The notes beneath the pieces were generated by a model that had not been told where the DNA came from, did no database searches, and saw nothing but the letters and a program-made list of their open reading frames with translations. A program made the translations under genes and the position numbers. A DNA stretch of 34,352 bases from Lachnospiraceae bacterium (GTDB lineage: Bacteria > Bacillota > Clostridia > Lachnospirales > Lachnospiraceae), in assembly GCA_011958945.1 (NCBI GenBank), contig BLLT01000017.1, positions 1-34,352 of the forward strand, in the 5' to 3' direction. Shown here piece after piece: positions 25,725 through 33,958 of this stretch; within the stretch, counting starts at the first letter, position 1; each line of letters begins with the position of its first letter.

Positions 25725-26246
25725 TTATTGGTATTTAATGTCACTAAAGGAAACCTTGTATATAAACTGCGAATCATACATAGACTGAACACGCCTCAAT
25801 ATCTCAGCCTTCGCTTCTTCTTCACCATTTCCACCCTTTAAATCTTCCATCTTATAGCTTCCAATAACATCGAAAATTGCTTCTGTTATCAATGACTTCC
25901 TTGCTTCCATATTCTCCGCAGAGCCATAAGACTTATAGCCCTTATCTTTCGTATTCATGGAAAGAGCCACTGAAAGCAGACACCAATGTTCCGTTCCGTC
26001 ATCACTCTTTTGCAGGCTGATTGTCATCTCCGGAATATCGTATACTTCCGTCTGATCCATAGGCACCTGCTGAATCACGGCCCCATCTCCGCCTCTCAGT
26101 TCCAGTTTAAGTACCGATGCAATATCTGTTACAAACTGCGTAGTCTTCTTCGATGCACCGACTACGCTGAACATCATAATGGATGTCAATACGATATTTA
26201 CAATCAATAATGCAAGTATCAATATGGACAATAGGTTTTTCTTCAT
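25725..26246 (-). CDS. fliL: Flagellar basal body protein FliL
   Basis: 173 aa. One N-terminal span (about 7-28, SILILALLIVNIVLTSIMMF) and a C-terminal extracytoplasmic domain with the family pattern (CLLSVALSMNT..., ARKSLITEAIFDVIGSY, ending YDSQFIYKVSFSDIKYQ). FliL surrounds and supports the stators. It lies 21 nt after motB with GGAGG before the ATG at 26246. Confidence 0.92.
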   Translation of the reverse strand: MKKNLLSILILALLIVNIVLTSIMMFSVVGASKKTTQFVTDIASVLKLELRGGDGAVIQQVPMDQTEVYDIPEMTISLQKSDDGTEHWCLLSVALSMNTKDKGYKSYGSAENMEARKSLITEAIFDVIGSYKMEDLKGGNGEEEAKAEILRRVQSMYDSQFIYKVSFSDIKYQ

Positions 26247-26267
26247 TTGAAATATCCTCCCGCTCTT

Positions 26268-27077
26268 TTAATAGGAACTCAACGAATTAAAAATACGAAT
26301 CTCTACCCTTCTGTTCATCGCCCTGCCTTCTGGTGTGGAATTGTCTGCAATCGGCATATATTCCCCTCGTCCGGAATGCTTTACCATGGCCGGGTCCAAA
26401 TTAGTATTTCCCATTAAATAATTAAATACTGAAAGGGATCTTCCTCCGCTAAGTTCATCGTTATTAGAATACTTGGCCCCCGACATGGGAACATTATCTG
26501 TGTGTCCTTCTATTTCAATTGTACTTTCTGAATATCGTTCCAACATTACTCCAATTTTATCCAACACCGGCAAAGATTCATCCTTCAATATAACGCTTCC
26601 GGAATCGAACAATAAAGAACCCTGCAGCGTCAGCTGCACATACTGGGATGTAATATCAATATCAATAATCCCTTCCAGCTGTTCTTCCTGAATCGACTCT
26701 TCCAGCTTTTCCGCCAATTCCTCCGATGCCTCTATCTTCGCCTGCTCAATCTGCTCTTCCGCTTTCTTCAAATCCTCAGGTACATCATCTTCCCCTTCTT
26801 CGGATTTACCCATACTATTGATATAATCATCCAGTTCATTTAACTGGCTCACTCCGTTGCTAATCAGGATTCCATCGCCGATTGCCGAAGCCCCTGCCTT
26901 AAATATACTGAAACTCTGGGCAAAGGATGCTGCCACCTGCTCGAATTTCTGGGCATCTACTGTGGACATGGAAAACAGTAGAACGAAAAAGCATAACAGA
27001 AGGTTCATCAAGTCAGCGAAGGTATTCATCCACGCCGCCGCCGGCTTCGGAGGATCTTCCTTCCTCTTTTTAGCCAT
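26268..27077 (-). CDS. motB: Flagellar stator protein MotB
   Basis: 269 aa. One span with the ion-carrying Asp22 (NTFADLMNLLLCFFVLLFSM), a Glu-rich coiled plug region, and a C-terminal OmpA-like peptidoglycan-binding domain (IEIEGHTDNVPMSG, GRSLSVFNYL, NRRVEIRIF). The frame opens upstream at a GTG (27119), but the ATG at 27077 is chosen: it gives the family start MAKKRKEDPPKP and is 5 nt after GGAGGTGA (27083-27090). It then overlaps motA by 8 nt. Proton or sodium use cannot be read safely. Confidence 0.96.
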   Translation of the reverse strand: MAKKRKEDPPKPAAAWMNTFADLMNLLLCFFVLLFSMSTVDAQKFEQVAASFAQSFSIFKAGASAIGDGILISNGVSQLNELDDYINSMGKSEEGEDDVPEDLKKAEEQIEQAKIEASEELAEKLEESIQEEQLEGIIDIDITSQYVQLTLQGSLLFDSGSVILKDESLPVLDKIGVMLERYSESTIEIEGHTDNVPMSGAKYSNNDELSGGRSLSVFNYLMGNTNLDPAMVKHSGRGEYMPIADNSTPEGRAMNRRVEIRIFNSLSSY

Positions 27078-27867
27078 CCGCTTCACCTCCGTCATCGCCG
27101 CCGGCCAGGTTTCTTTCACTCGGCGCTAAGAACGATTTCAATTTTTCTTCTATTACACGGGGATTCTCCCCCGCCTGTATGGAAAGGAGCCCTTCAATCA
27201 TGATTTCTTTTACCATAATTTCCGCCCCGTTATTTTCTTTTAATTTACTCGCCACCGGTGCACATATCCAGTTAGCCAGCATGGAACCGTACAATGTAGT
27301 CAACAATGCCGTTGCCATAGCAGGACCGATAGCCGAAGGGTCGCTCATGTTCTGCAGCATGTTTACCAGACCTACCAATGTACCAATCATACCCCAGGCA
27401 GGCCCCATGGCCCCCAGTGTATCCCAAAATCCAACTTTTGCCTTATGCCTTCCTTCTATACTGATTAATTCTGTCTCCATAATGGCCCGTACCAATTCCG
27501 GATCCGTTCCGTCTACAATCAGCAGTATACCTTTCTTTAAAAAGTCATCATCCAAATCCGCTGCCGCCTCTTCCAGAGAAAGAAGCCCTTCCTTACGTGC
27601 CACATTGGATAACTCAATAACTTTCGTAATCATCTGCGGCGTATCTATTTCCGGCACCTTAAAAATCAATCCAAAGCTTTTAAAGCCTGCCAGCAAATCC
27701 TGCATAGAGTAGGATGCCATAACACAGAAAAAAGAACCGCCCAGTGTAATAAAAATGGAAGCCGGGTCCACAAAGTTTCCAATGGCTGAAATACCATTAC
27801 CGGAAACGATACCGAACATAACTATGATAAAACACAATACCAAACCTAAAACTGATGCTATATCCAC
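27070..27867 (-). CDS. motA: Flagellar stator protein MotA
   Basis: 265 aa, four spans. Typical blocks: MDIASVLGLVLCFIIVMFGI, NFVDPASIFITLGGSF, GFWDTLGAMGPAWGMIGTLV and the last spans around AMATALLTTLYGSMLANWI. The start is GTG at 27867 with GGGTGA upstream. It lies between swrD and motB inside the fla/che operon, as in several Clostridia but unlike B. subtilis, where motAB are elsewhere. Confidence 0.96.
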   Translation of the reverse strand: MDIASVLGLVLCFIIVMFGIVSGNGISAIGNFVDPASIFITLGGSFFCVMASYSMQDLLAGFKSFGLIFKVPEIDTPQMITKVIELSNVARKEGLLSLEEAAADLDDDFLKKGILLIVDGTDPELVRAIMETELISIEGRHKAKVGFWDTLGAMGPAWGMIGTLVGLVNMLQNMSDPSAIGPAMATALLTTLYGSMLANWICAPVASKLKENNGAEIMVKEIMIEGLLSIQAGENPRVIEEKLKSFLAPSERNLAGGDDGGEADG

Positions 27868-27890
27868 GAATCTTCACCCACATTTCTGCG

Positions 27891-28076
27891 TCAATCCGCA
27901 AAAATATCCTTTCTATACGATTTTACTAGATTTTTCACTTCTTGTCTACTTTCTTTTACAATTATTTTGCGCCCAGTAGTGAATGAGATGACCGTGTCCG
28001 GAGTTTCCTCCACTAATTCCATTAAGTCCGGGTTAATCAATACCTTTATCCCGTTAATCTTTGTTACCTCAATCAT
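27891..28076 (-). CDS. swrD: SwrD/FlbD family flagellar protein
   Basis: 61 aa. MIEVTKINGIKVLINPDLME, then PDTVISFTTGRKIIVKE, is the FlbD/SwrD signature. In B. subtilis SwrD (YlzI) raises motor torque through the stators; here it stands directly before motA-motB, which fits. The ATG at 28076 is chosen for its GGAGGAG site 4-5 nt upstream; the frame extends to 28142 but those 22 residues are unlike the family. Confidence 0.92.
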   Translation of the reverse strand: MIEVTKINGIKVLINPDLMELVEETPDTVISFTTGRKIIVKESRQEVKNLVKSYRKDIFAD

Positions 28077-28266
28077 TTTACTCCTCCATGCTGCCACCAA
28101 CCCTCGGATTTGGGCTTTAGCACCAACTAGTTTCTCCCTCATACAATTGGAATGGGAAACCTTTTTATCAGTTCCCCATTCAGTTGTGCCCTTTCTTGCT
28201 GCCTATGCATATGGCCTGCAGTCAATATGCAGATCCATCCCAGGCTGTATCCTTTATATTATATTA
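28077..28266 (-). other. Unusually long spacer flgE-swrD with inverted repeat
   Basis: 190 nt in an otherwise compact operon. A perfect 7-bp inverted repeat TGCATAT/ATATGCA (28206-28212 and 28225-28231) lies near the flgE stop. A second, bulged hairpin (GGGAAC/GTTTCCC) has no T-run. A 23-codon frame (28139-28210, minus) exists but has a poor ribosome binding site. Function unknown. Confidence 0.5.
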
Positions 28267-30123
28267 CTAACGTTTCAGGTTTGTCAATTCCTCCAGCATC
28301 GTGTCGGAAACTGTAATAATACGGCTGTTTGCCTGGAAACCTCTCTGTGTGGTAATCATTTCCGTAAATTCCTGAGACAAATCCACATTACTCATTTCCA
28401 GTACGCCGGACTGCATCTTGCCGCCGCCATCGGTAATATCCGTTCCTATTCCATCGAAGTCGCCGGAGTTCTTAGTAGCCTGATAAAGGTTATCCCCTAC
28501 TTTTTCCAAACCGGAAGGGTTCGCAAAGGCCGCTGTGGCAATCTGCCCAAGGCATCTGCTCATACCGTTGTCATAGGCCGCTGTAATGATACCGTCCTGG
28601 GCTACGGAAAGGGAAATCATCTCGCCCATTGCACGCCCGGAGCCAAGCCCGTCACTATCGCCCTTTGCACTGGAAATCGTACTGGAACCGTTGTTGTTTA
28701 CGTTGGAGCAGGTAGAGAAGTTCAGGTTAATGTCTTTAAAACTGGTGCCGTTTGCTCCGGACAGCCCCAAAGTAATCAAACCTTCCCCGCTGCCGCCCAC
28801 GCTGACGAACTTGCCGGTACCCGGGTCAAATTCCAGGTAAGCAGCCTTATCCACATCCTTCTTGGTGACTGTGATGCTGCCGTTATCGTTTACCATGACT
28901 TCTTTTACTTTTTCATCCGTTACATTCAAGCCATAAAACTGCAGCAATTGATCTGATGTTGGCGCCGCTGGCGCTCCCCCCGCATCAGGTACATATGGTC
29001 CGCCTGGGGTCAATTGTACCTGTGTGCCATCTGCATTGGTAACCGTTACTAATTTATTTTCGACTACCGGTTTTGCAGTTGCCAATGGAGAATAAAATGT
29101 GGTTTTTGCATCGGCAGGCTCTAATACGCTTAAACCGCCATCTGCATCAATCTTATATTTGGTGATGCCATGGCCTTTATCAATCCCATACACTGTCTTC
29201 AAAAAATCATCATCTGCTGCACTGTAAGTATGGTCTACATTGATTGCCTTACTATAACCGTTTACTAAATCATTACCTGCAGCATCTTGAAATTTAATAT
29301 CCCCGGACAACTTAGCAGCCCCTGAGCCGTTCAACGGATTGTAATTAATGGATGTCTCCACTTCCATCGTACTACCGAAATTGGTTCTTCCCAAAACATC
29401 CGCGCCAACGGATGCCCCTGTAGAATCCCTGATATCATCCAATGCAATATAGTACCTGCCGTTCGTGCTCGTAGCATGGATACTGAACCTGGCCGTATAC
29501 AGATACCCTGCATTATCATAAAATTCAAAGTTCATAATCCTGCCCGACGTGGTATGGACATTCTTATCATTCCTGTCCACAATACCTGTCACACGGCCTT
29601 CGCTGGTGCCGTCCGGCGGATAGGTCATAATGGAATCCTCCATAACCTTTAATGCGGAAACCGTATCCTTCTTCGGCGCCCCTGTAGCGGGGTCTACCTG
29701 CCAGCCCATTACCCTATAACCGGTACTGGTCATGGCCAGATTTCCTGCACCGTCCACATAGAAAGAACCATCCCTGGTAAACAGGTTCTCGCTGCCGTTG
29801 CTGACTACGAAGAAGTTATCCCCCGAAATCATAATGTCAAACGGGTTATTCGTTGTCTGTGCGGAACCCTGCTGTGCGATAGCCGTATTAATGGCCGCTG
29901 TGGTAACGCCCAGACCTATCTGCCTTGCGTTGATACCGCCCAGCCCGGTTTCTGCATTGGCGCCGGAAGCCGCCTGTGTGGTCTGATACATCAAATCCCG
30001 GAATGTAACAGACTGTGATTTATATCCTGTTGTGTTAACGTTAGCGATATTATTACCGATAACGTCCATCTTTGTCTGATGTGTTCTAAGACCTGCCACA
30101 CCAGAGAAGAGTGATCTCATCAT
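28267..30123 (-). CDS. flgE: Flagellar hook protein FlgE
   Basis: 618 aa. The N-terminus MMRSLFSGVAGLRTHQTKMD, GNNIANVNTTGYK, and the C-terminus SNVDLSQEFTEMITTQRGFQANSRII are the conserved D0/D1 parts of the hook protein. The middle (about 240-470) is a long variable insert with an Ala/Pro-rich loop, much larger than in B. subtilis FlgE (about 264 aa). AGGAGGT precedes the ATG at 30123. The hook is about 120 copies, exported and capped by FlgD, length-set by FliK. Confidence 0.96.
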   Translation of the reverse strand: MMRSLFSGVAGLRTHQTKMDVIGNNIANVNTTGYKSQSVTFRDLMYQTTQAASGANAETGLGGINARQIGLGVTTAAINTAIAQQGSAQTTNNPFDIMISGDNFFVVSNGSENLFTRDGSFYVDGAGNLAMTSTGYRVMGWQVDPATGAPKKDTVSALKVMEDSIMTYPPDGTSEGRVTGIVDRNDKNVHTTSGRIMNFEFYDNAGYLYTARFSIHATSTNGRYYIALDDIRDSTGASVGADVLGRTNFGSTMEVETSINYNPLNGSGAAKLSGDIKFQDAAGNDLVNGYSKAINVDHTYSAADDDFLKTVYGIDKGHGITKYKIDADGGLSVLEPADAKTTFYSPLATAKPVVENKLVTVTNADGTQVQLTPGGPYVPDAGGAPAAPTSDQLLQFYGLNVTDEKVKEVMVNDNGSITVTKKDVDKAAYLEFDPGTGKFVSVGGSGEGLITLGLSGANGTSFKDINLNFSTCSNVNNNGSSTISSAKGDSDGLGSGRAMGEMISLSVAQDGIITAAYDNGMSRCLGQIATAAFANPSGLEKVGDNLYQATKNSGDFDGIGTDITDGGGKMQSGVLEMSNVDLSQEFTEMITTQRGFQANSRIITVSDTMLEELTNLKR

Positions 30124-30152
30124 AATTCATTGACCTCCTAAATCAATCCCAT

Positions 30153-30165
30153 GCCGCTATGCGGC
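30153..30165 (-). repeat. Hairpin just upstream of flgE
   Basis: Perfect GCCGC-TAT-GCGGC hairpin in the 103-nt spacer before flgE, about 17 nt from the flgE ribosome binding site. A larger, weaker fold (GATGC/GCATC arms near 30174-30209) lies before it. No T-run. It could protect a processed flgE mRNA 5' end. Confidence 0.5.
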
Positions 30166-30226
30166 CCAGATGCTGCCTTAATACCCCTTCTGTCATTCGG
30201 GGGCATCAGCCTCCTGTAAGGTCCGG

Positions 30227-30634
30227 CTAAACAATAACAGCACCATCAATATTGGTAAATATGTTTTCATCTGCCTCTATTTGGTTCATTGCTGTAATTA
30301 CCGTATTATTTGGAATACTTACGATAAAAGCCAGCTGATCTACAAGTACTAATGATTCGTTAATCCCTTTCGCGCCCGCCTTCATGGTTCCCTCCAGCAA
30401 GCGTTCCATCTGATTATCCGTAAGCTCTATATTCCGCTCTGCCAGACGGTTTGCCGCATGTTTGGAGAATTTCACCCCAGCGGTTTTTTCTGCATTTTCC
30501 GCAGTCTTGTTCAATATATCCTGAAAGCGTAAGCCTTCTCCCGCATCCATGCTTTTTTTGCTTTGCTTCGACTGCGTAAAATATTTCGCCTGCAGCTGCT
30601 CTATGGAAAGGAACTGATTATTCTGAACCTTCAT
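30227..30634 (-). CDS. Flagellar operon protein, TIGR02530 family
   Basis: 135 aa, soluble. The core VKFSKHAANRLAERNIELTDNQMERL, here seen as 'VKFSKHAANRLAER' and 'IELTDNQMERLLEG', followed by GAKGINESLVLVDQLAFIVSI and NTVITAMN, is the signature of this small family, which always lies between flgD and flgE. Function is not established; a hook-assembly helper is likely by position. GGAGGAG precedes the ATG at 30634. Confidence 0.92.
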   Translation of the reverse strand: MKVQNNQFLSIEQLQAKYFTQSKQSKKSMDAGEGLRFQDILNKTAENAEKTAGVKFSKHAANRLAERNIELTDNQMERLLEGTMKAGAKGINESLVLVDQLAFIVSIPNNTVITAMNQIEADENIFTNIDGAVIV

Positions 30635-30674
30635 AATCTTCTCCTCCTTGAGAATTCCTTCTCCACTATCTCAT

Positions 30675-31511
30675 TTAGGCATCGGCTTCCAATTCTTCCA
30701 TATACTTGACAGCCTCTTCCAGTTTCTCCAGATGTTCCTTGGATACCAGCCCTTTTTCGAAGTCCGACATGCCCTGATACATCTCATTTACCTTGTCTAC
30801 TTTTTCCTTGTCCTCCAGCTTCAGCTGTTCTTTCGCCGGAAGTTCATCCATCGCCTTCATGAAATCGCCGATTAAGTCTTTCACTAATTCTTCTATTCTC
30901 TTTACATAGCGATCCAGCTTGTCGGTAAAGTCTTTTGCCACAAAAGTTTTTTCATAGTTGGACATTCCGTCGTAAATTTCTTTCAGCTTATCAACATCTT
31001 CCTTATCATCCAGAGTAAGGTTCTCATAAGACGGCAGTTTGTTCATCGCTATGCCGAAAGCAAGGGCTTTGTCATAAGCATCCAGATATTGCTGGTTTGC
31101 CACCCCATATACATCGTCCAGAGAATATAATTCTCCTCCGATTGAAACATAAGCTTTGTTGTTTTCATAAACAACATAATCCACTACGCCTTGAATGGTT
31201 GTCGATTTCCCGGTGCTGTCGGTAGTATTTACGCTGACAGTCTGGCCTACCAGTGTAGATGCCCTGGACAATTCCAAAGTAGCGCTCATGTTCTGCATCT
31301 GTTCCAAAGACGAGAACTGGGCATACTGGGAAACGAATTCCGTATTGGAAGTAGGCTCCAAGGGATCCTGGTATTTCATCTGCGCTACCAAAAGTTTCAA
31401 AAAAGCTTCTTTATCCATGGTAGAACCGCTCTTTTTCGTCTCTTTTGCCAAAGACGATGCGGTTGTGCTCTCTACGATTTTGCCGTCTTTTATATGTGCT
31501 ATCGCTGCCAT
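30675..31511 (-). CDS. flgD: Hook cap protein FlgD with duplicated C-terminal helical repeat
   Basis: 278 aa. The N-terminal half is a normal Firmicutes FlgD: DKEAFLKLLVAQMKYQDPLE (33-52), TEFVSQYAQFSSLEQMQNM (57-75), and a small beta domain (TLVGQTVSV to LDDVYGV, 86-136). It should end there as in B. subtilis (about 140 aa). Instead two repeats follow, 155-210 and 220-275 (65-residue period), each of the form AM..LP....L.L.DKE.VDK..E.Y.GMS..EK..V.K....KL. This pattern resembles three-helix repeats of Gram-positive surface proteins. GGAGAAA precedes the ATG at 31511. Confidence 0.95.
   Translation of the reverse strand: MAAIAHIKDGKIVESTTASSLAKETKKSGSTMDKEAFLKLLVAQMKYQDPLEPTSNTEFVSQYAQFSSLEQMQNMSATLELSRASTLVGQTVSVNTTDSTGKSTTIQGVVDYVVYENNKAYVSIGGELYSLDDVYGVANQQYLDAYDKALAFGIAMNKLPSYENLTLDDKEDVDKLKEIYDGMSNYEKTFVAKDFTDKLDRYVKRIEELVKDLIGDFMKAMDELPAKEQLKLEDKEKVDKVNEMYQGMSDFEKGLVSKEHLEKLEEAVKYMEELEADA
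30687..31049 (-). repeat. Two diverged copies of a 56-residue unit in flgD
   Basis: Copy 1 is encoded at 30882-31049 and copy 2 at 30687-30854. At protein level about half of the positions match (LP, DKE, VDK, Y, GMS, EK, V, KL); the DNA copies have drifted, so the duplication is not recent. Confidence 0.85.
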
Positions 31512-31539
31512 AATTTCTCCTTTCTATACATATTCTAAT

Positions 31540-32934
31540 CTACGCTGTAAAGTTTACAGTGCTGCCATCCGCCAATACCGGCTGTTCGTTTTCCGGCTCC
31601 GGCTCTTCATCCAGCGTCTGGCCATTTAGATTCACTCTTCTTGTGCCCTTCCGCCTTCCGTCCTGTGACTGCTGTTGCCTGCTTCCTTCTCCGTTTAAGT
31701 TTCTTTCAAACGAATGGTTTGCCACCGCCACTTCCACCGATTCCACCTTGATTCCCTGCTCTTCAAAACTGTTTTTCAGCTGGACAATCTGGCTTTCGAT
31801 GGCAGCCTTTACCGTCTCGTTCTGGGTTAAGAACTGTGCGGTAATCACCCCTGCCTTTGAGGTAATGTTAATATTCACCGTGCCCAGGCTGGCGGGATTT
31901 AACTGCAGTTCCATCTGTGTCATATCGGACCTTACCTGAATCCTCATGTAATCCATAATCTGATTCATGATATTCTGGGTTTGCTCCGTATTCTGCTGTG
32001 TCATCACATTTTCGAAGGCCATATCGGTCTTCACTGCATTGCTTCGGTTTAAAAGGTTTTCTAAAAGCAAATTGCCCTGCGTGCTTTCCTGGGTATGTTC
32101 CCTATGGGAAGCCCCGTCTTTTTTCGAACCTTCTTCCTTGCCCGATGTCTGCTGCTCTTCTGCCGGCTGTGTTTTGAGCGATGTCACTTCTTCGCTTTTT
32201 GACTCACTGTTCCCGTCCACTTCCACACTGACCTTCACAGTTTCGCCATTGCGCTCCACCGTAACGGTATAATCTTCCTCACCTTCCGGTATCTGCTCCT
32301 TCACTCCGTCCTGTGCTGGCAGTTCCTGCTTATCCTTGGGTAATTCTTCCTTCGCAGTTGCCTCTTCCAGCATAGCAGCCAGTTCTTCCGGCGTAATCCC
32401 CAGTTCTTCCTGCAGCTGATTGGTTGCCTGGGATACCATTGATAAAATATTCTGCAGCGAATTGTATAACCCTTCGTCTGTCATCAATGAAAGCATATCC
32501 TCGCCTTCAATGGCCAGCACAAGCTGTGTCATGTTATCCACATTCAGCAAATCTGTCATAGTAAGCCCCAGCGCTTCCATTGCGGCTATTACTTCCTCTT
32601 CTGTGACTCCCAGTTCTTCTGCAACCTTTTCCACCAGTTCCTCACCGGTCTCCTGCAGCTTTTTATCTGCCGAAACATCCTGTGACTTTACTTCTTTGGT
32701 ATTTACCTTTGCTCCATTGTCATTATCCAGCCCTTTTTTGTCCGTATTCTGTACCTGTACTTTAGTACTTCCCTGTACTGCATTGGCACTTTGAAACGCC
32801 ACATTCTGCTGGCCGGAAGCTTTGCTGAAAGCATCGGTAAAATTTCCTCCCAAATCATCCTGAAGATTCCCTTTGGATTTGGTCTGCACAAAATTCATCA
32901 GCGGATTTAACTCTTTGACTGCCGAACTCGTCAT
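31540..32934 (-). CDS. fliK: Flagellar hook-length control protein FliK
   Basis: 464 aa. The N-terminal about 320 residues are polar, Gln/Glu/Lys-rich and loosely conserved, as expected of the ruler. The Flg_hook domain (about 328-405) is clear: MTQMELQLNPASLGTVNINI and VKAAIESQIVQLKNSFEEQG. It measures the hook and signals FlhB to switch export. GGAGGG precedes the ATG at 32934, and a 107-nt spacer separates it from the upstream gene. Confidence 0.95.
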   Translation of the reverse strand: MTSSAVKELNPLMNFVQTKSKGNLQDDLGGNFTDAFSKASGQQNVAFQSANAVQGSTKVQVQNTDKKGLDNDNGAKVNTKEVKSQDVSADKKLQETGEELVEKVAEELGVTEEEVIAAMEALGLTMTDLLNVDNMTQLVLAIEGEDMLSLMTDEGLYNSLQNILSMVSQATNQLQEELGITPEELAAMLEEATAKEELPKDKQELPAQDGVKEQIPEGEEDYTVTVERNGETVKVSVEVDGNSESKSEEVTSLKTQPAEEQQTSGKEEGSKKDGASHREHTQESTQGNLLLENLLNRSNAVKTDMAFENVMTQQNTEQTQNIMNQIMDYMRIQVRSDMTQMELQLNPASLGTVNINITSKAGVITAQFLTQNETVKAAIESQIVQLKNSFEEQGIKVESVEVAVANHSFERNLNGEGSRQQQSQDGRRKGTRRVNLNGQTLDEEPEPENEQPVLADGSTVNFTA

Positions 32935-33003
32935 CCTTTTCCCTCCTTTCCATATATTTTATTTTATTTTGTTCCAGCCAATATGCCTGCAGCCGGAAAT
33001 CTA

Positions 33004-33034
33004 TATATAAATGCGGTCAAGCCGCACATATATA
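33004..33034 (-). repeat. Inverted repeat in the spacer before fliK
   Basis: 13-nt arms (33004-33016 and 33022-33034) around a 5-nt loop pair with one mismatch and one G-U; the core is TGCGG/CCGCA. It starts just after the stop of the YlxF-like gene. AT-rich outer arms, no T-run. Likely an intercistronic hairpin. Confidence 0.5.
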
Positions 33035-33041
33035 TCATACA

Positions 33042-33953
33042 TCAGGACTCCGGATCCATAATCTTCGTAATCCGGGCTGCTACCTGAGGATCCATGGCTT
33101 CCAGGATTTTCCCCCTGTCCTCCGGGCTCATCACGGAGAGGATTCTTGATGCCAATCCTAAATTATCCGTCATCGCCTCAATAATTGCGGCAGCCGCTTT
33201 CGGCTTCATTTCCGAATATGCCCTGGCATATTCCTCCACTTCTGCGCTTTCCTCCACCTGCTGAACTACCTGCTTATATAAATATTCCGCAGTTGCCGGG
33301 TCGATACTCTCGAAATACTTCTTATAGGCTTCCGCCCCCGGCCCGTTCTCCGCATAAATTACTTCTTCATAAAATTCTGTCTTAATCCTCTGGAACTCTA
33401 CCTGGTTATCTTCAAAAGTTTTCAGCCTGGCCACTTCTGCCTTTAAGCTTTCAAGTTCTTCCGAGTTAGCAGCTCCTGTAGACTGAGCCCTTTGCAGTTC
33501 CAATTCCAATTCCTTAATATAATTCACTGCTTCTTTCAAATCCGTATAACCGCCATAAGCTTCCTCCTCCGGATTTTCGGCCACAGCCTCCCCTTCGGTA
33601 TCCGCACTGATAGGCTCTTCTTCGGAAGCAGGCAATATCTTACTGATTACCGGTACATCTTTTAAGATTGGTGCCAGTACACCGGAGCCAAAACCGCCTA
33701 CATCCAATTTTACTAACAGGCACAAAATAGCTATCCATACTACAACAATCAGCCCTGTTACGAGAAAAACAGGGATACCGCCCCCCACTTCGTCGTCATC
33801 CAGTTCGGCCTCCTGCAAGGCTAATTCCTTTGCACGGCGTTTGGCTTCCTTCTTCTGCTCTTTCTTTTCCGCTTTCAGCCGCTTTTTTTCTTCTGCCACT
33901 GATTTTTTATCACTTTTTGCATCTGTATCTGTAATTACTTCTGTTCCTGCCAT
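33042..33953 (-). CDS. YlxF/MotE-like flagellar operon membrane protein
   Basis: 303 aa. A basic/charged N-terminal coil (Lys/Glu-rich, about 10-45), one span (about 62-83, VFLVTGLIVVVWIAILCLLV), a Glu-rich extracytoplasmic coiled coil (about 130-200), and a C-terminal MgtE_N/MotE-like helical domain (about 240-300, IEAMTDNLGLASRILSVMSP, MDPQVAARITKIMDP). YlxF-type genes follow fliJ and precede fliK in Firmicutes; function is poorly known. ATG 33953 is preferred over GTG 33962, as only the former leaves room for AAGGTGA. Confidence 0.88.
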   Translation of the reverse strand: MAGTEVITDTDAKSDKKSVAEEKKRLKAEKKEQKKEAKRRAKELALQEAELDDDEVGGGIPVFLVTGLIVVVWIAILCLLVKLDVGGFGSGVLAPILKDVPVISKILPASEEEPISADTEGEAVAENPEEEAYGGYTDLKEAVNYIKELELELQRAQSTGAANSEELESLKAEVARLKTFEDNQVEFQRIKTEFYEEVIYAENGPGAEAYKKYFESIDPATAEYLYKQVVQQVEESAEVEEYARAYSEMKPKAAAAIIEAMTDNLGLASRILSVMSPEDRGKILEAMDPQVAARITKIMDPES

Positions 33954-33958
33954 TTCCT

